Of a stretch of DNA of 20,796 nt, positions 8,048 through 16,043 are shown piece by piece. Where the stretch lies: positions 1-20,796 of the forward strand of contig JADLHH010000205.1 in assembly GCA_020848855.1 (NCBI GenBank). The letters run 5' to 3'. The notes below the pieces were generated by a model. That model searched no databases, was not told the DNA's origin, and saw nothing but the letters and a program-made list of their open reading frames with translations. Position 1 is the first letter of the stretch. Every line of letters begins with the position of its first letter. The DNA is from Anaerolineae bacterium (GTDB lineage: Bacteria > Chloroflexota > Anaerolineae > Aggregatilineales > Phototrophicaceae). The position numbers and the translations under genes are program-made.

Positions 8048-8280
8048 CGTGTGGGTGGCGCGCACGTGCAGAACAGGGTCGCTCGCGCTTCTGAAGCGCC
8101 CGGATAGCTTGGCTTCGGGCACGCCACGCAGTCGGAATTTCCGCGTTTTTGCCGCTCACGTGTCCTCTCTCATCCGGGTTCAATCCAGACCGAGCGCCTG
8201 TATCGCTTGAAAAGGGTATCGTAACGGGTCTGGCTCGCCGCGCTGCGGCGATGCCGGTTGAACGCAAAAAGGATTGCATG

Positions 8281-9699
8281 ATGGACTATTCAAAGATGAC
8301 TCTGGGCGTGATCGTGGGGAACCGCGAATTCTTTCCTGACCGTCTGGTCGCTGAAGGACGCCAGGATATCCTCGAAGTACTGGCGGAGCTGGGCATCGGG
8401 GCGGTGATCCTTGACGAAGACGCCACCAAGCTGGGCGCGGTCGAAACCTGGGGACACGCCAGGCGCTGCGCCGAACTGTTCCGGCGCAATGCCGACCGCA
8501 TCGACGGCATCCTGGTCACGCTGCCGAATTTCGGCGACGAGCGCGGCGTTGCCGACACGATCAAGCTTGCCGGGCTGAACGTCCCGGTGCTGGTTCAGGC
8601 GTATCCTGATGAAGTGGACAAGCTTTATTTCGAGCGGCGGCGCGATGCCTTCTGCGGGAAAATTTCGGCGTGCAACAACCTGTATCAGTACGGGATTCCC
8701 TACAGCCTCACCCGGCTGCACACCGTCCACCCCAAGACCGAGTCGTTCAAGCAGGACTTGACCGACTTTCTGGGCGTGTGTCGCGTCGTCAACCATCTGC
8801 GCAGCGCCCGCCTCGGCGCGATTGGCGCGCGCCCGACCGCCTTCAACACCACCCGCTACAGCGAAAAGCTGCTGCAAGCCAGCGGCATGAGCGTGAGCAC
8901 GCTCGATCTGTCGGAAGTGCTCGGTCACGCCGTGAAGCTCACGGATGACGATACCCGCGTGCGCGAACGCCTGCAGCGCATCGGCGCATACGTCAGCACC
9001 GCTCAGGTTCCGGGAACGGCGGTGGTCAAGCAGGCGAAGCTGGCGGTGGTGATCGACGACTGGATGCGCGCCAACGACATCGTCGCGTCGGCGATCCAGT
9101 GCTGGACGTCGCTGCAGGTCAACTACGGCGTGAATGTGTGCACGATCATGAGCATGATGAGCGAGTCGCTGATGCCGAGCGCGTGTGAAGTCGACGTGAC
9201 CGGCGTGGCGTCGATGTACGCGCTGCAGCTCGCGCGGCTGACGCCGAGTGCGCTGGTGGACTGGAACAACAACTACGGCGACGACCCGGACAAGTGCATC
9301 CTGTTCCACTGCGGCAACTGGGCGAAGACTTTCCTGGGCGATGACGCGCACATGTCCGGCGCGGCGATTCTCGGCGCGACGCTTGGAATTGAAAACACGT
9401 ATGGCACGGTCTACGGCAAAACGCCGGCGGGTCCGTTCAGCTATGCGCGCATCACCACCGATGACCGGCACGGGCAGATCAAGACCTACGTCGGCGACGG
9501 CGAATTTCTGGATGACCCCGCCGAAACGCACGGCAGCGTGGCGGTCGTGAAAGTGCCGGAATTGCAGAAGCTGATGCAGTACGTGTGCAGGAACGGTTTC
9601 GAGCATCACGCGGCGATGACCAACACCTACACGGCGAGCGTGCTCAACGAGGCGTTCACGACGTACTTCGGCTGGGATACGTACTATCACAACGCCTGA
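8281..9699 (+). CDS. L-fucose/L-arabinose isomerase-superfamily protein
   Basis: A 472-aa protein of the FucI/AraA fold, which isomerises aldoses to ketoses with a divalent metal in the cytoplasm. It is shorter than E. coli FucI (591 aa) and near AraA (500 aa). The N-terminal sugar-binding Rossmann-like part includes [11 protein letters not shown] (77-87). The active-site region shows [17 protein letters not shown] (292-308; Glu295, Glu303 and Asp305 are candidate catalytic or metal residues), [10 protein letters not shown] (326-335) and FHCGN (342-346, His343). The substrate cannot be named. Two adjacent ATGs (8278 and 8281) follow AAAAAGGATTG; spacing favours 8281. It lies co-directional with the DeoR and rpiB-like genes, so it probably makes the ketose that DhaKL then phosphorylates. 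It ends facing the creatininase-family gene, 63 bp away, with no clear terminator between. Confidence 0.85.
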   Translation: MDYSKMTLGVIVGNREFFPDRLVAEGRQDILEVLAELGIGAVILDEDATKLGAVETWGHARRCAELFRRNADRIDGILVTLPNFGDERGVADTIKLAGLNVPVLVQAYPDEVDKLYFERRRDAFCGKISACNNLYQYGIPYSLTRLHTVHPKTESFKQDLTDFLGVCRVVNHLRSARLGAIGARPTAFNTTRYSEKLLQASGMSVSTLDLSEVLGHAVKLTDDDTRVRERLQRIGAYVSTAQVPGTAVVKQAKLAVVIDDWMRANDIVASAIQCWTSLQVNYGVNVCTIMSMMSESLMPSACEVDVTGVASMYALQLARLTPSALVDWNNNYGDDPDKCILFHCGNWAKTFLGDDAHMSGAAILGATLGIENTYGTVYGKTPAGPFSYARITTDDRHGQIKTYVGDGEFLDDPAETHGSVAVVKVPELQKLMQYVCRNGFEHHAAMTNTYTASVLNEAFTTYFGWDTYYHNA

Positions 9700-9762
9700 C
9701 GGCGCGCTTTTGTGACGCAAAACGGCGCTTCGTCATTTCCTGGGGCGGAGCGCTGTTTCGGC

Positions 9763-10497
9763 TTATTCAGCGCGGCTGCCGAGAAACGCCCGCACCACGT
9801 CGAGGGCGGCGGTGGTCAGGGCGTTGAGCAGGCGCGCGCCTTTGTCTGCCGTCGCCGGGCGCGGGTCGCCAAAGACGCCGCTTTTGCAGAAGGTGTCCAG
9901 GCGCACCGGCGTGGCGCCGAAGGTCGGCGGAAACTGCGGGTACTCCGCCTGCGCGCGATCCATGTGGACAGCTTCCGGCTTCAGGCTCAGCACAATCGAT
10001 GTTTCGACTTCGTCGGCATGATAAAAGCCGGGCGCGGCAGGCTGTGATTCGCAGATGGCGGCAGCCGCCTGTTCCATGCCGGGGTAGTTGAGGATGAGCG
10101 TCGGCAGGTGATACTGGGTTAACAGCGTGCGCGCCGCCTGTTCCAGCGGCGCCTGGTTGCCGAAATGCCCGTTGACGATGACGAGGGCGGCGACGTTCTG
10201 CGCCGCCAGCGCTACGCCGATATCGACGGCAATAGCGACCATCGTGCTGAAGCCGAGCGTGATCGTGCCCGCCCAGCCCGCCGTCGTCCACGTCTCGCCG
10301 TAGGGCACAGCCGGCAGCAGCAGCGCGTCCAATTCGTCGGCGAGGCGCTCGGCTAAGCCCGCCGCCATGATCGTATCGGTCGCCAATGGCATGTGCGGAC
10401 CGTGCTGTTCCTGTGCGCCGACGGGCAGGATGGCGACGACGTTCCCGGCAGCAAGGCGCTGCTCGACTTCCACCCAGGTCGCGGTTTCTGCTTTCAT
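9763..10497 (-). CDS. Creatininase-family amidohydrolase
   Basis: A 244-aa metal-dependent hydrolase of the creatininase family (COG1402), which opens lactams or cleaves amides such as creatinine, formylated pyrimidine intermediates or mycofactocin precursor. Ligand motifs are in order: LPVGAQEQHGPHMPLATDT (Glu30, His32, Asp41), VNGHFGN (His111) and HADEVETS (160-167, Glu163 or Glu165). Length is normal. The ATG at 10495-10497 overlaps the stop of the upstream permease gene as ATGA, so it is translated as the last gene of the BMP-type importer operon. That suggests the hydrolase acts on the imported compound. The exact reaction is not readable from sequence; creatinine itself is only one option. 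Confidence 0.88.
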   Translation of the reverse strand: MKAETATWVEVEQRLAAGNVVAILPVGAQEQHGPHMPLATDTIMAAGLAERLADELDALLLPAVPYGETWTTAGWAGTITLGFSTMVAIAVDIGVALAAQNVAALVIVNGHFGNQAPLEQAARTLLTQYHLPTLILNYPGMEQAAAAICESQPAAPGFYHADEVETSIVLSLKPEAVHMDRAQAEYPQFPPTFGATPVRLDTFCKSGVFGDPRPATADKGARLLNALTTAALDVVRAFLGSRAE

Positions 10498-11438
10498 GTG
10501 TCTTTGCCTCCCCGCTGATAATGCTTACCGAGCGCGGCGGGATCGTTGGTGCGGCGCACGAACACCGCCAGCACGATGATGGTGAGCAGGTAGGGCAGCA
10601 TCAGCATGAACTGGAAGGGTATCTGAATATCGATGATCTGCGTTCGAAGCTGCAGCGCGTCGGCAGCCCCGAACAGGAGCGCCGCGCCAAAAATGCCGAA
10701 CGGATGCCGCCGCCCCAGTACCAGCAGCGCCAGCGCGATATAGCCGCGCCCCGCCGTCATGTTTTCCACGAAAATGCTGGACGCCCCGACCGACAGGAAA
10801 GCCCCGCCCAGCGCGCATAACATCCCGCAGATGACGAGCGACAGGTAGCGCGTCCGGTTGATGTGGATGCCGAGCGTTTCCGCCGCTTCTGGCGATTCGC
10901 CGACCGCGATGAGCTTCAGCCCCCAGGTCGTGCGGAAGATGGCGACGAACGTCAGGATCACCAGCAGGTAGGCGACGTATGCCAGCGCGCTCTGCCGGAA
11001 CAGCAGCGGTCCAATGAGCGGGATATTCTCCAGAAACGGGACTGGAAGCTGGCTGAGACCCTCAACCTGCGGGCGCTGCGTGCCGACGGCGAAAAAAGCG
11101 CGGTAGACGAAGCTGGTCGTGCCGAGCATGAGCAGGTTGAAGGCGATGCCGACGATCACCTGATCGCCAGCCAGCGTGATCGTGAAGTAGCCGAGGATCA
11201 AGCCGAGCAGCGCGCCGAGCAGCACCGCGCCGACAATGCCCAGCACCGTGCTGCCGGTGTAGAAAGTGAGGACGAAGCCGGACAGCGCGCCGCCCAGCAT
11301 CATGCCTTCCATGCCGATGTTGAGGACGCCGGCGCGCTCGTTGTAGATGCCGCCGAGCGCCGCCAGCATGATCGGGATCGCCAGTCGCATACTCGCGGAA
11401 AGAAAGCCCTCCAGCACGGGCGAGGTCAGGACTTCCAT
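10494..11438 (-). CDS. ABC transporter permease, BMP/nucleoside type (NupQ/YufQ-like)
   Basis: A 314-aa integral membrane protein of the branched-chain amino acid/ribose permease superfamily, in the subgroup that pairs with BMP-family binding proteins. The family mark LNIGMEGMMLGGALSGF begins near residue 39, and the cytoplasmic coupling segment GESPEAAETLGIHINRTRY lies near 175-195. Many hydrophobic segments span the sequence (for example 12-31, 47-95, 147-167, 200-215). It starts 16 bp behind the partner permease with GGGTGG close upstream of the ATG, and overlaps the creatininase-family gene by 4 bp. The transported compound is unknown; characterised members carry purine nucleosides or lipid-like and amino-acid-like solutes. 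Confidence 0.9.
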   Translation of the reverse strand: MEVLTSPVLEGFLSASMRLAIPIMLAALGGIYNERAGVLNIGMEGMMLGGALSGFVLTFYTGSTVLGIVGAVLLGALLGLILGYFTITLAGDQVIVGIAFNLLMLGTTSFVYRAFFAVGTQRPQVEGLSQLPVPFLENIPLIGPLLFRQSALAYVAYLLVILTFVAIFRTTWGLKLIAVGESPEAAETLGIHINRTRYLSLVICGMLCALGGAFLSVGASSIFVENMTAGRGYIALALLVLGRRHPFGIFGAALLFGAADALQLRTQIIDIQIPFQFMLMLPYLLTIIVLAVFVRRTNDPAALGKHYQRGGKDT

Positions 11439-11454
11439 AGCGCCACCCTTCCGG

Positions 11455-12543
11455 TCACTGGCGATGCCTCCAGTTGTAGAGGAGCTTGAACGTGCCCCGC
11501 CCGATGATGAGCAGCACGATCAGGTATTGAATGATGGTCGCTATCGCGCTCGGCACGCCGACGGCGGATTCCATCGTGCTCGCACCGACCTGCAGCCCGG
11601 CGAACAGGATGGCGGCGACGAACACGGCAGGCGGATTGGTTCGCCCCAGCAGCGCGACCACAATCGCGGTATAGCCGTAGCCGGGCGAGATGTTTTCGAT
11701 CATCCGGCGCTGGATACCGGCGACTTCCGTGAACCCGGCAAGACCGGCGAGCGCGCCGCTGACCAGCAGCGAACTGAGGATGACCCATTTCGCGCTGATA
11801 CCGGCGCTCTGGGCGGCTTCGGGATTGTGCCCCGACGCGCGAATCTGGAAGCCCCAGACCGTGCGCCACAGCAGCACGTAGATGATAACGACAGCAATGA
11901 TGGCGATGAAGATGCCGGCGTGCAGGCGTGTGCCTTCCAGGATGCGCGGCAGGCGCGCGGCTTCGCCCAGCCGCGCCGTTTGTCCCAGCGGCGAATTCGG
12001 GTCCTGCAGCGGCCCGTGCAGCAGGTAGCCGACGAAGAAAATGGCGATGTAGTTGAGCATGATCGTGTTGATCAGCTCGCTGGCTCCGAGCGTGGTCTTG
12101 AGGATGCCGGCGATGCCCGCCCACAGCGCCCCGGTGAGCATCGCCGCGATCATCATGGCGGGCAGCACGACGTACCAGGGCTGATCGCCCAGCAGCAGCC
12201 CGACCCACGCCGAGGTCATCGCGCCGATATAAAGCTGCCCCTCTGCGCCGACGTTGAACACGCTGGCGCGGAAGGCGACCGAGACGCCAATTCCCGCCAG
12301 CGTCCGCGGGATCGCCTTGAGCAGCGTTTCAGCGAGGCTGTTCAGGTTGCCCGCCGCGCCGTCGAGCAGCGCCCGGTAAGCTGCCAGCGCGTCCTTGCCG
12401 AATATGGTGATCAGTCCCGCGCCGACCAGCAGCGCGATCAGGATCGCCGCCAGGCTTTCCAGCAGATCGGGGTGCAGCAGGGTTCGGCGCAGCAGCGACC
12501 GTGATACGGTCGGGGAAGCGTCGGTTAACGCTTTGGTGTTCAA
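11455..12543 (-). CDS. ABC transporter permease, BMP/nucleoside type (NupP/YufP-like)
   Basis: A 362-aa integral membrane partner of the next permease, with an initial hydrophobic segment at about 28-48 and the family mark VFNVGAEGQLYIGAMTSAW (about 94-112). The coupling segment ASGHNPEAAQSAGISAKW lies in the C-terminal half. The start is a TTG at 12541-12543: a TGA blocks the frame a few codons upstream, no in-frame ATG or GTG offers itself near there, and a GGAAGTGAG stretch lies upstream. The TTG start and moderate ribosome site may lower its translation. It lies 30 bp behind the ATPase gene. Confidence 0.9.
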   Translation of the reverse strand: MNTKALTDASPTVSRSLLRRTLLHPDLLESLAAILIALLVGAGLITIFGKDALAAYRALLDGAAGNLNSLAETLLKAIPRTLAGIGVSVAFRASVFNVGAEGQLYIGAMTSAWVGLLLGDQPWYVVLPAMMIAAMLTGALWAGIAGILKTTLGASELINTIMLNYIAIFFVGYLLHGPLQDPNSPLGQTARLGEAARLPRILEGTRLHAGIFIAIIAVVIIYVLLWRTVWGFQIRASGHNPEAAQSAGISAKWVILSSLLVSGALAGLAGFTEVAGIQRRMIENISPGYGYTAIVVALLGRTNPPAVFVAAILFAGLQVGASTMESAVGVPSAIATIIQYLIVLLIIGRGTFKLLYNWRHRQ

Positions 12544-12573
12544 GCCGCGCTCACTTCCATGTTTCGATCAGGC

Positions 12574-14115
12574 TCATTGCTCGCCGCCCGGCGAAGCTGC
12601 TTCCACTGCGCGCCCGCCCATAAGCAGCCCAAGCTGATCGCGGGTGACTGCCGCGCGTTCCAGCGGTCCGGTCAGCCTGCCGTTATACATGACCGACACC
12701 CGGTTCGAAAGTGCCAGGATTTCGTCCAGCTCGGTGGAAATCAGCAGCAGGGCGCACCCCCGCCGGCATTGTTCGATGAGCGCGGCGTGCACGTACTCGG
12801 TCGCGCCGATATCCAGCCCGCGCGTGGGCTGGACGGCGATGATCAGGCGCGGGCTGCGTGCCAGCGCTCGCGCCAGCACCAGCTTCTGCTGGTTGCCGCC
12901 GCTGAGCGTGCCCGCCGTCTGGTCAATCGAGCGGCAGCGGATGTCGTAGGTGTCGATCAGCGAGCGGGTGAACGCGCCGATTGCCTTGCTGCGGATGAAC
13001 CCGCGCCGCGAGAAGTCATGCTCGCCGATTTGTTCCAGCACAGCATTGTCGGAGAGCGAGCGCCCCATCAGCAGGGCGGTGCGCTGCCGGTCGGCGGGGA
13101 TGTGCGCCAGCCCGCGATGGATGCGTTCGGCGGTGCTGGCGTGGGTGATGTCGCGCCCGTCCAGTTCCACATGCCCGCCGCTGGGCGCGACCAGACCGGC
13201 AAGCGCGCGCGCGAATTCGTCCTGCCCGTTGCCGTCAACGCCGGCGATCCCGTGAATTTCGCCCGCTTTCACCGTCAGATCGATCCCGTTCAGCACGCTG
13301 ACGCCGCGCGGATTGACGTAGCGCAGACCGCTGACGCGCAGGATATCGGGCACGCCGGGTTCGGGCGCACGGGTGTTGGTGGGTAGCTGGACATCGCGCC
13401 CGACCATCGCGTTCGCTAGCTGCTCGACGGTCGTCTCGGCTTTGCGGCGGGTGTCGATGTGCTTTCCGGCGCGCAGCACGGTCACCCGGTCGCTGATGGT
13501 CATGACCTCATGGAGCTTGTGGCTAATGAAGATCACACTGTTGTTTTCGGCGACGAGGTGGCGGATGATGCGAAACAGTCCTTCAGTTTCCTGCGGCGTC
13601 AGGACGGCGGTCGGCTCGTCCAGCACCAGCAGGCGCGCGCCGCGATACAGCGCCTTGATGATTTCGACGCGCTGCTGCTGCCCGACCGAGAGATTCGCCA
13701 CCCGCTCGTCCGGGTCAACGTCAAGCTGATAGCGCCCGGCGAGGTCGCGCATCTCGCGCGAGACGCGGCGCAGATCGGGGAAGAAATTGCGGGCGGAGCG
13801 CAGACCGACGCACAAATTCTGGGCGACCGTCAGGCTGGGGATGAGCATGAAATGCTGATGCACCATGCCGATTCCCAGCCGGAGCGCCGTCACCGGCGAA
13901 TCGATATCGACCTGCTGACCGTTCAGTTCGATGGTGCCGGACTCGACCGCCACCAGCCCGACCAGCGCTTTCATGAGGGTGGTCTTGCCCGCGCCGTTTT
14001 CGCCCAGCAGCGCGTGAATTTCGCCCGTCTGTACGTCGAAGCTGACGTGATCGTTGGCGATCATGTCGCCGTAACGCACGACGATGTCGGACATCCGAAG
14101 GAAGGTCGAGGACAC
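12574..14115 (-). CDS. ABC transporter ATP-binding protein, BMP/nucleoside type (NupO/YufO-like)
   Basis: A 513-aa duplicated ATPase that drives the BMP-type importer. Domain 1 has Walker A GENGAGKTT (38-46), LSVGQQQRVEI (142-152), LVLDEPTAVL (163-172; Asp166, Glu167) and His199. Domain 2 has the degenerate AGVDGNGQ loop, an intact LSGGNQQK and AVQPTRGLDIGATE, where Gln replaces the catalytic Glu; this is typical of the second half in this subgroup. I chose the GTG at 14113-14115, which gives MSSTFLRMSDIVVRYGD, because CAGG lies about 9 nt upstream and family alignment starts here; a frame back to 14175 would run through the stem-loop at 14143-14169, and an ATG seven codons later is the alternative. 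It follows the binding-protein gene. Confidence 0.9.
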   Translation of the reverse strand: MSSTFLRMSDIVVRYGDMIANDHVSFDVQTGEIHALLGENGAGKTTLMKALVGLVAVESGTIELNGQQVDIDSPVTALRLGIGMVHQHFMLIPSLTVAQNLCVGLRSARNFFPDLRRVSREMRDLAGRYQLDVDPDERVANLSVGQQQRVEIIKALYRGARLLVLDEPTAVLTPQETEGLFRIIRHLVAENNSVIFISHKLHEVMTISDRVTVLRAGKHIDTRRKAETTVEQLANAMVGRDVQLPTNTRAPEPGVPDILRVSGLRYVNPRGVSVLNGIDLTVKAGEIHGIAGVDGNGQDEFARALAGLVAPSGGHVELDGRDITHASTAERIHRGLAHIPADRQRTALLMGRSLSDNAVLEQIGEHDFSRRGFIRSKAIGAFTRSLIDTYDIRCRSIDQTAGTLSGGNQQKLVLARALARSPRLIIAVQPTRGLDIGATEYVHAALIEQCRRGCALLLISTELDEILALSNRVSVMYNGRLTGPLERAAVTRDQLGLLMGGRAVEAASPGGEQ

Positions 14116-14142
14116 TGCTGTTAACCTGAATCTGTCAGCCAA

Positions 14143-14169
14143 CAAGCCCCGGTTCGCAGCCGGGGCTTG
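14143..14169 (-). terminator. Stem-loop between binding-protein and ATPase genes (likely attenuator)
   Basis: CAAGCCCCGG (14143-14152) and CCGGGGCTTG (14160-14169) are perfect 10-nt complements around TTCGCAG. On the minus strand the stem is followed by TTGTTGG, only a weak U-stretch, and the ATPase gene starts shortly after. Such leaky terminators or RNase stops after a binding-protein gene are common and keep binding protein in excess over the membrane parts. Confidence 0.55.
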
Positions 14170-14184
14170 CAACACGCGGATGGA

Positions 14185-15180
14185 CTACTCAACCGGGGTG
14201 GTATCTTCTTCGACCACGAACTCGCCCGACATAATGGCTTCGATCTTGGCGTCGATCAACGCCTGCAGGTCGTCCGAAACGGCGTCAGCCAGATCGTGAT
14301 ACGGCGCCAGCTTGATCGACCCCTCGATCAGCCCGAACGACCAGTTCTTGCTCTCCCAGTTGCCGTCGATGACTTCCTGAGCGACGGCGGTGACCAGCGG
14401 ACCGAGATCCCAGGTGACGCTCGTCACGACCGATTCTTCGCCCAGGAAATTCTGGTCGGTCATCGCGCCGAGCGCGTACACGCCCGCCTCGTTGGCAGCG
14501 TCGATCACGCCGACGCCCTGCGCGCTGAGCACGTCCGCGCCCTGTTCAACCTGCGCTAGCGCCGCTTCCTTCGCCTTGGGCGGGTCGAACCAGCTACCGA
14601 TGAAGGTGAACAGCACCTGCGCGTCCGGGTTCACTTCAGCCGCGCCGGCTTCGTAGGCGTGCAGGTTCGCCAGCATGTTCGGGGCGGGCATACCGCCAAC
14701 CCACCCGACAACGCCGCTCTCGCTAATTCCGGCAGCCAGCATACCGGCGAGGTACGCGCCCTGATAGTCGGGGTTGGAATACGTGCTGAGGTTCGGGGCA
14801 AGCTCGCGCGCCGTGCCCGCCATGAAGTAGGTGTCGGGAAAATCTTCCGCGACCGAGAGCGCCGCGTCGCCAAACGAGAAGCTGTGGGCGAAGATCAACT
14901 GGTAGCCGCGCGAGGCGAAATCCCGCAGGACGCGCTCGGCATCGGCATCAGTGACGTTTTCCACGTAGGCGACTTCAATATTGAGCGCTTCGGCAGCGTC
15001 CATCAGACCCGAATAGCCGACGGTGTTCCAGTCGTTGTCGTTGATCGGTCCGGGAAGGATCATGGCGACGCGCAGCAGCGGCTCTTCGGTGGCTTCCTGC
15101 GCGAAAACCGCGCTGCCGCCGCCGACCAGCGTGCCGAGCAAGAAAAGCATCAGTAACAGTGCCGAAAACTTTCTGTGCAT
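14185..15180 (-). CDS. BMP-family (PnrA-like) solute-binding protein
   Basis: A 331-aa exported binding protein of the Bmp/PnrA family (PF02608). It has a Sec signal: a charged start (MHRKF), a hydrophobic core with LLLMLFLLGTL, and AVFAQ, cleaved probably after AVFA-type residues near 27. There is no lipobox Cys, unlike many Bmp lipoproteins, so it may be held by other means or be soluble between envelope layers. Family segments include VAMILPGPINDNDWNTVGY, GYQLIFAHSFSFGD, DYQGAYLAGMLA and GVVGWVGGMPAPN. AGGAGG lies 7 nt before the ATG, the best ribosome site in the window, which suits a highly made binding protein. It heads the importer operon; the XRE-cupin gene ends 71 bp upstream. Confidence 0.92.
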   Translation of the reverse strand: MHRKFSALLLMLFLLGTLVGGGSAVFAQEATEEPLLRVAMILPGPINDNDWNTVGYSGLMDAAEALNIEVAYVENVTDADAERVLRDFASRGYQLIFAHSFSFGDAALSVAEDFPDTYFMAGTARELAPNLSTYSNPDYQGAYLAGMLAAGISESGVVGWVGGMPAPNMLANLHAYEAGAAEVNPDAQVLFTFIGSWFDPPKAKEAALAQVEQGADVLSAQGVGVIDAANEAGVYALGAMTDQNFLGEESVVTSVTWDLGPLVTAVAQEVIDGNWESKNWSFGLIEGSIKLAPYHDLADAVSDDLQALIDAKIEAIMSGEFVVEEDTTPVE

Positions 15181-15251
15181 TACCCTGCCTCCTAAGCGAG
15201 CTATTCCCCTGTATGACTGACTGTTTCAGATATTACACGACGGGGTTCCGG

Positions 15252-15851
15252 TCAAAACGTCGGCGGTGTCACCGCCCACACCGAAAGCACCCGTTCAGAG
15301 CCAATGTTGCGATACCAGTGCGGCTGGCGGCTGTCGAAAATGATGCTGTCGCCGGCTTCCAGCACGAAAACCTCGTCGCTCAGATGCACTTCGAGCGTGC
15401 CCTGCAGCACCAGACCGCATTCTTCGCCTTCGTGCTGGAACGGCGAGTTCTCGGTCGACGTGCCTGGCGCGGATTCCACCCAGACGAATTCGAGCGTGCG
15501 GGTCAGGTCGGGCACGAGCAGTTCATAAACGAAATTAGGGTCGGGGATGCCGATGCGCCGGCGCTGGTGCTTGCGTACCACCAGTTCCTGGTCGGTCTGC
15601 GGTCGCGGCTCGAAGAAAATGCCAAGCTGCAGCCCCAGCGCCGAAGCCAGCTTCGAAATCGTGTTGATCGAGGGGTTCGCCAGCCCGCGCTCGATCTGGC
15701 TGATCATGCCGGTGCTGATGCCCGATGCGTCCGCCAGCGCCTGAACGCTCATGTTTAGGCTGGTGCGCTTCTCGTGGAGTTGCTCGCCGATGGCGTTTAG
15801 GTTCGATGAAGCTTCCCAAAGCGGCGCTGGATCGTTTTTCGGCTGGTGCAT
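15252..15851 (-). CDS. XRE-family regulator with C-terminal cupin domain
   Basis: A 199-aa regulator: helix-turn-helix at about 22-76 (ALADASGISTGMISQIERG, then NPSINTISKLASALG) and a cupin_2 barrel at about 120-196 (FQHEGEECGLVLQG, with His140, Glu144; then DSIIFDSRQPHWYRN, His178). Relatives (PuuR-like) control amine, amino acid or acyl-amino acid catabolism and bind a small ligand in the cupin. I chose the ATG at 15849-15851, with GAGAG upstream; the frame opens as far as 15932, across the palindromes at 15891-15913, which would be odd inside a gene. It lies directly upstream of the BMP importer genes on the same strand and is their likely regulator. Confidence 0.9.
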   Translation of the reverse strand: MHQPKNDPAPLWEASSNLNAIGEQLHEKRTSLNMSVQALADASGISTGMISQIERGLANPSINTISKLASALGLQLGIFFEPRPQTDQELVVRKHQRRRIGIPDPNFVYELLVPDLTRTLEFVWVESAPGTSTENSPFQHEGEECGLVLQGTLEVHLSDEVFVLEAGDSIIFDSRQPHWYRNIGSERVLSVWAVTPPTF

Positions 15852-15890
15852 AGCGCATCTCTCGGAATCAGCGTTTCGGGACTGAGAATC

Positions 15891-15913
15891 TTCAATATAT
15901 TGAACGACGTTCA
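15891..15913. promoter_or_regulatory. Overlapping palindromes before the XRE-cupin gene, candidate operators
   Basis: TTCAATATATTGAA (15891-15904) is a perfect 14-bp palindrome, and TGAACGACGTTCA (15901-15913) pairs six bases each side of one centre base; they share TGAA. TATACAGTATA follows at about 15916-15926, itself symmetric and similar to -10 boxes. The cluster lies 40-75 bp before the start of the regulator gene, where autoregulation would act. Confidence 0.5.
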
Positions 15914-16004
15914 CTATACAGTATAACGGCATTGCCCGCCAGGTGATTCGTCAGTGTTGACGAGACTGGGCGGGCTGGATTCGGCGGAGGTGAACAATCC
16001 GGCG

Positions 16005-16028
16005 CGGCTTGCGGGGTGGGGCAAGCCG
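16005..16028 (-). terminator. Stem-loop behind the M20 gene
   Basis: CGGCTTGC (16005-16012) and GCAAGCCG (16021-16028) pair around an 8-nt G-rich loop, 16 nt past the M20 stop. Only a loose ATTGTT follows on the minus strand, so termination would be weak. It separates the M20 gene from the XRE-cupin promoter. Confidence 0.4.
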
Positions 16029-16043
16029 GACGCGGGCGAGTCG

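Noticed and set aside
8160..8200. GGTTCAATCC resembling a tRNA T-loop
   Set aside because: The flanking bases do not form a T-stem, and no acceptor, D or anticodon arm can be drawn around it.
8290..9720. 476-codon open frame antisense to the FucI-like gene
   Set aside because: It mirrors a clear isomerase with conserved motifs on the plus strand. Its translation is Arg/His/Val-rich and shows no family pattern, as expected from GC-rich antisense.
9700..9762. Bidirectional terminator between the converging FucI-like and creatininase-family genes
   Set aside because: Only a short TTTTG/CAAAA pairing is visible and its flanks do not extend the stem.
11347..12504. 385-codon plus-strand frame opposite the permease gene
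   Set aside because: Low-complexity Asp/Arg/Gln-rich translation, opposite a membrane protein with clear family motifs.
15900..15927. Rightward promoter-like TTGAAC and TATAAC pair at 16-bp spacing
   Set aside because: No rightward gene follows; the bases belong to the palindrome cluster before the leftward regulator gene.
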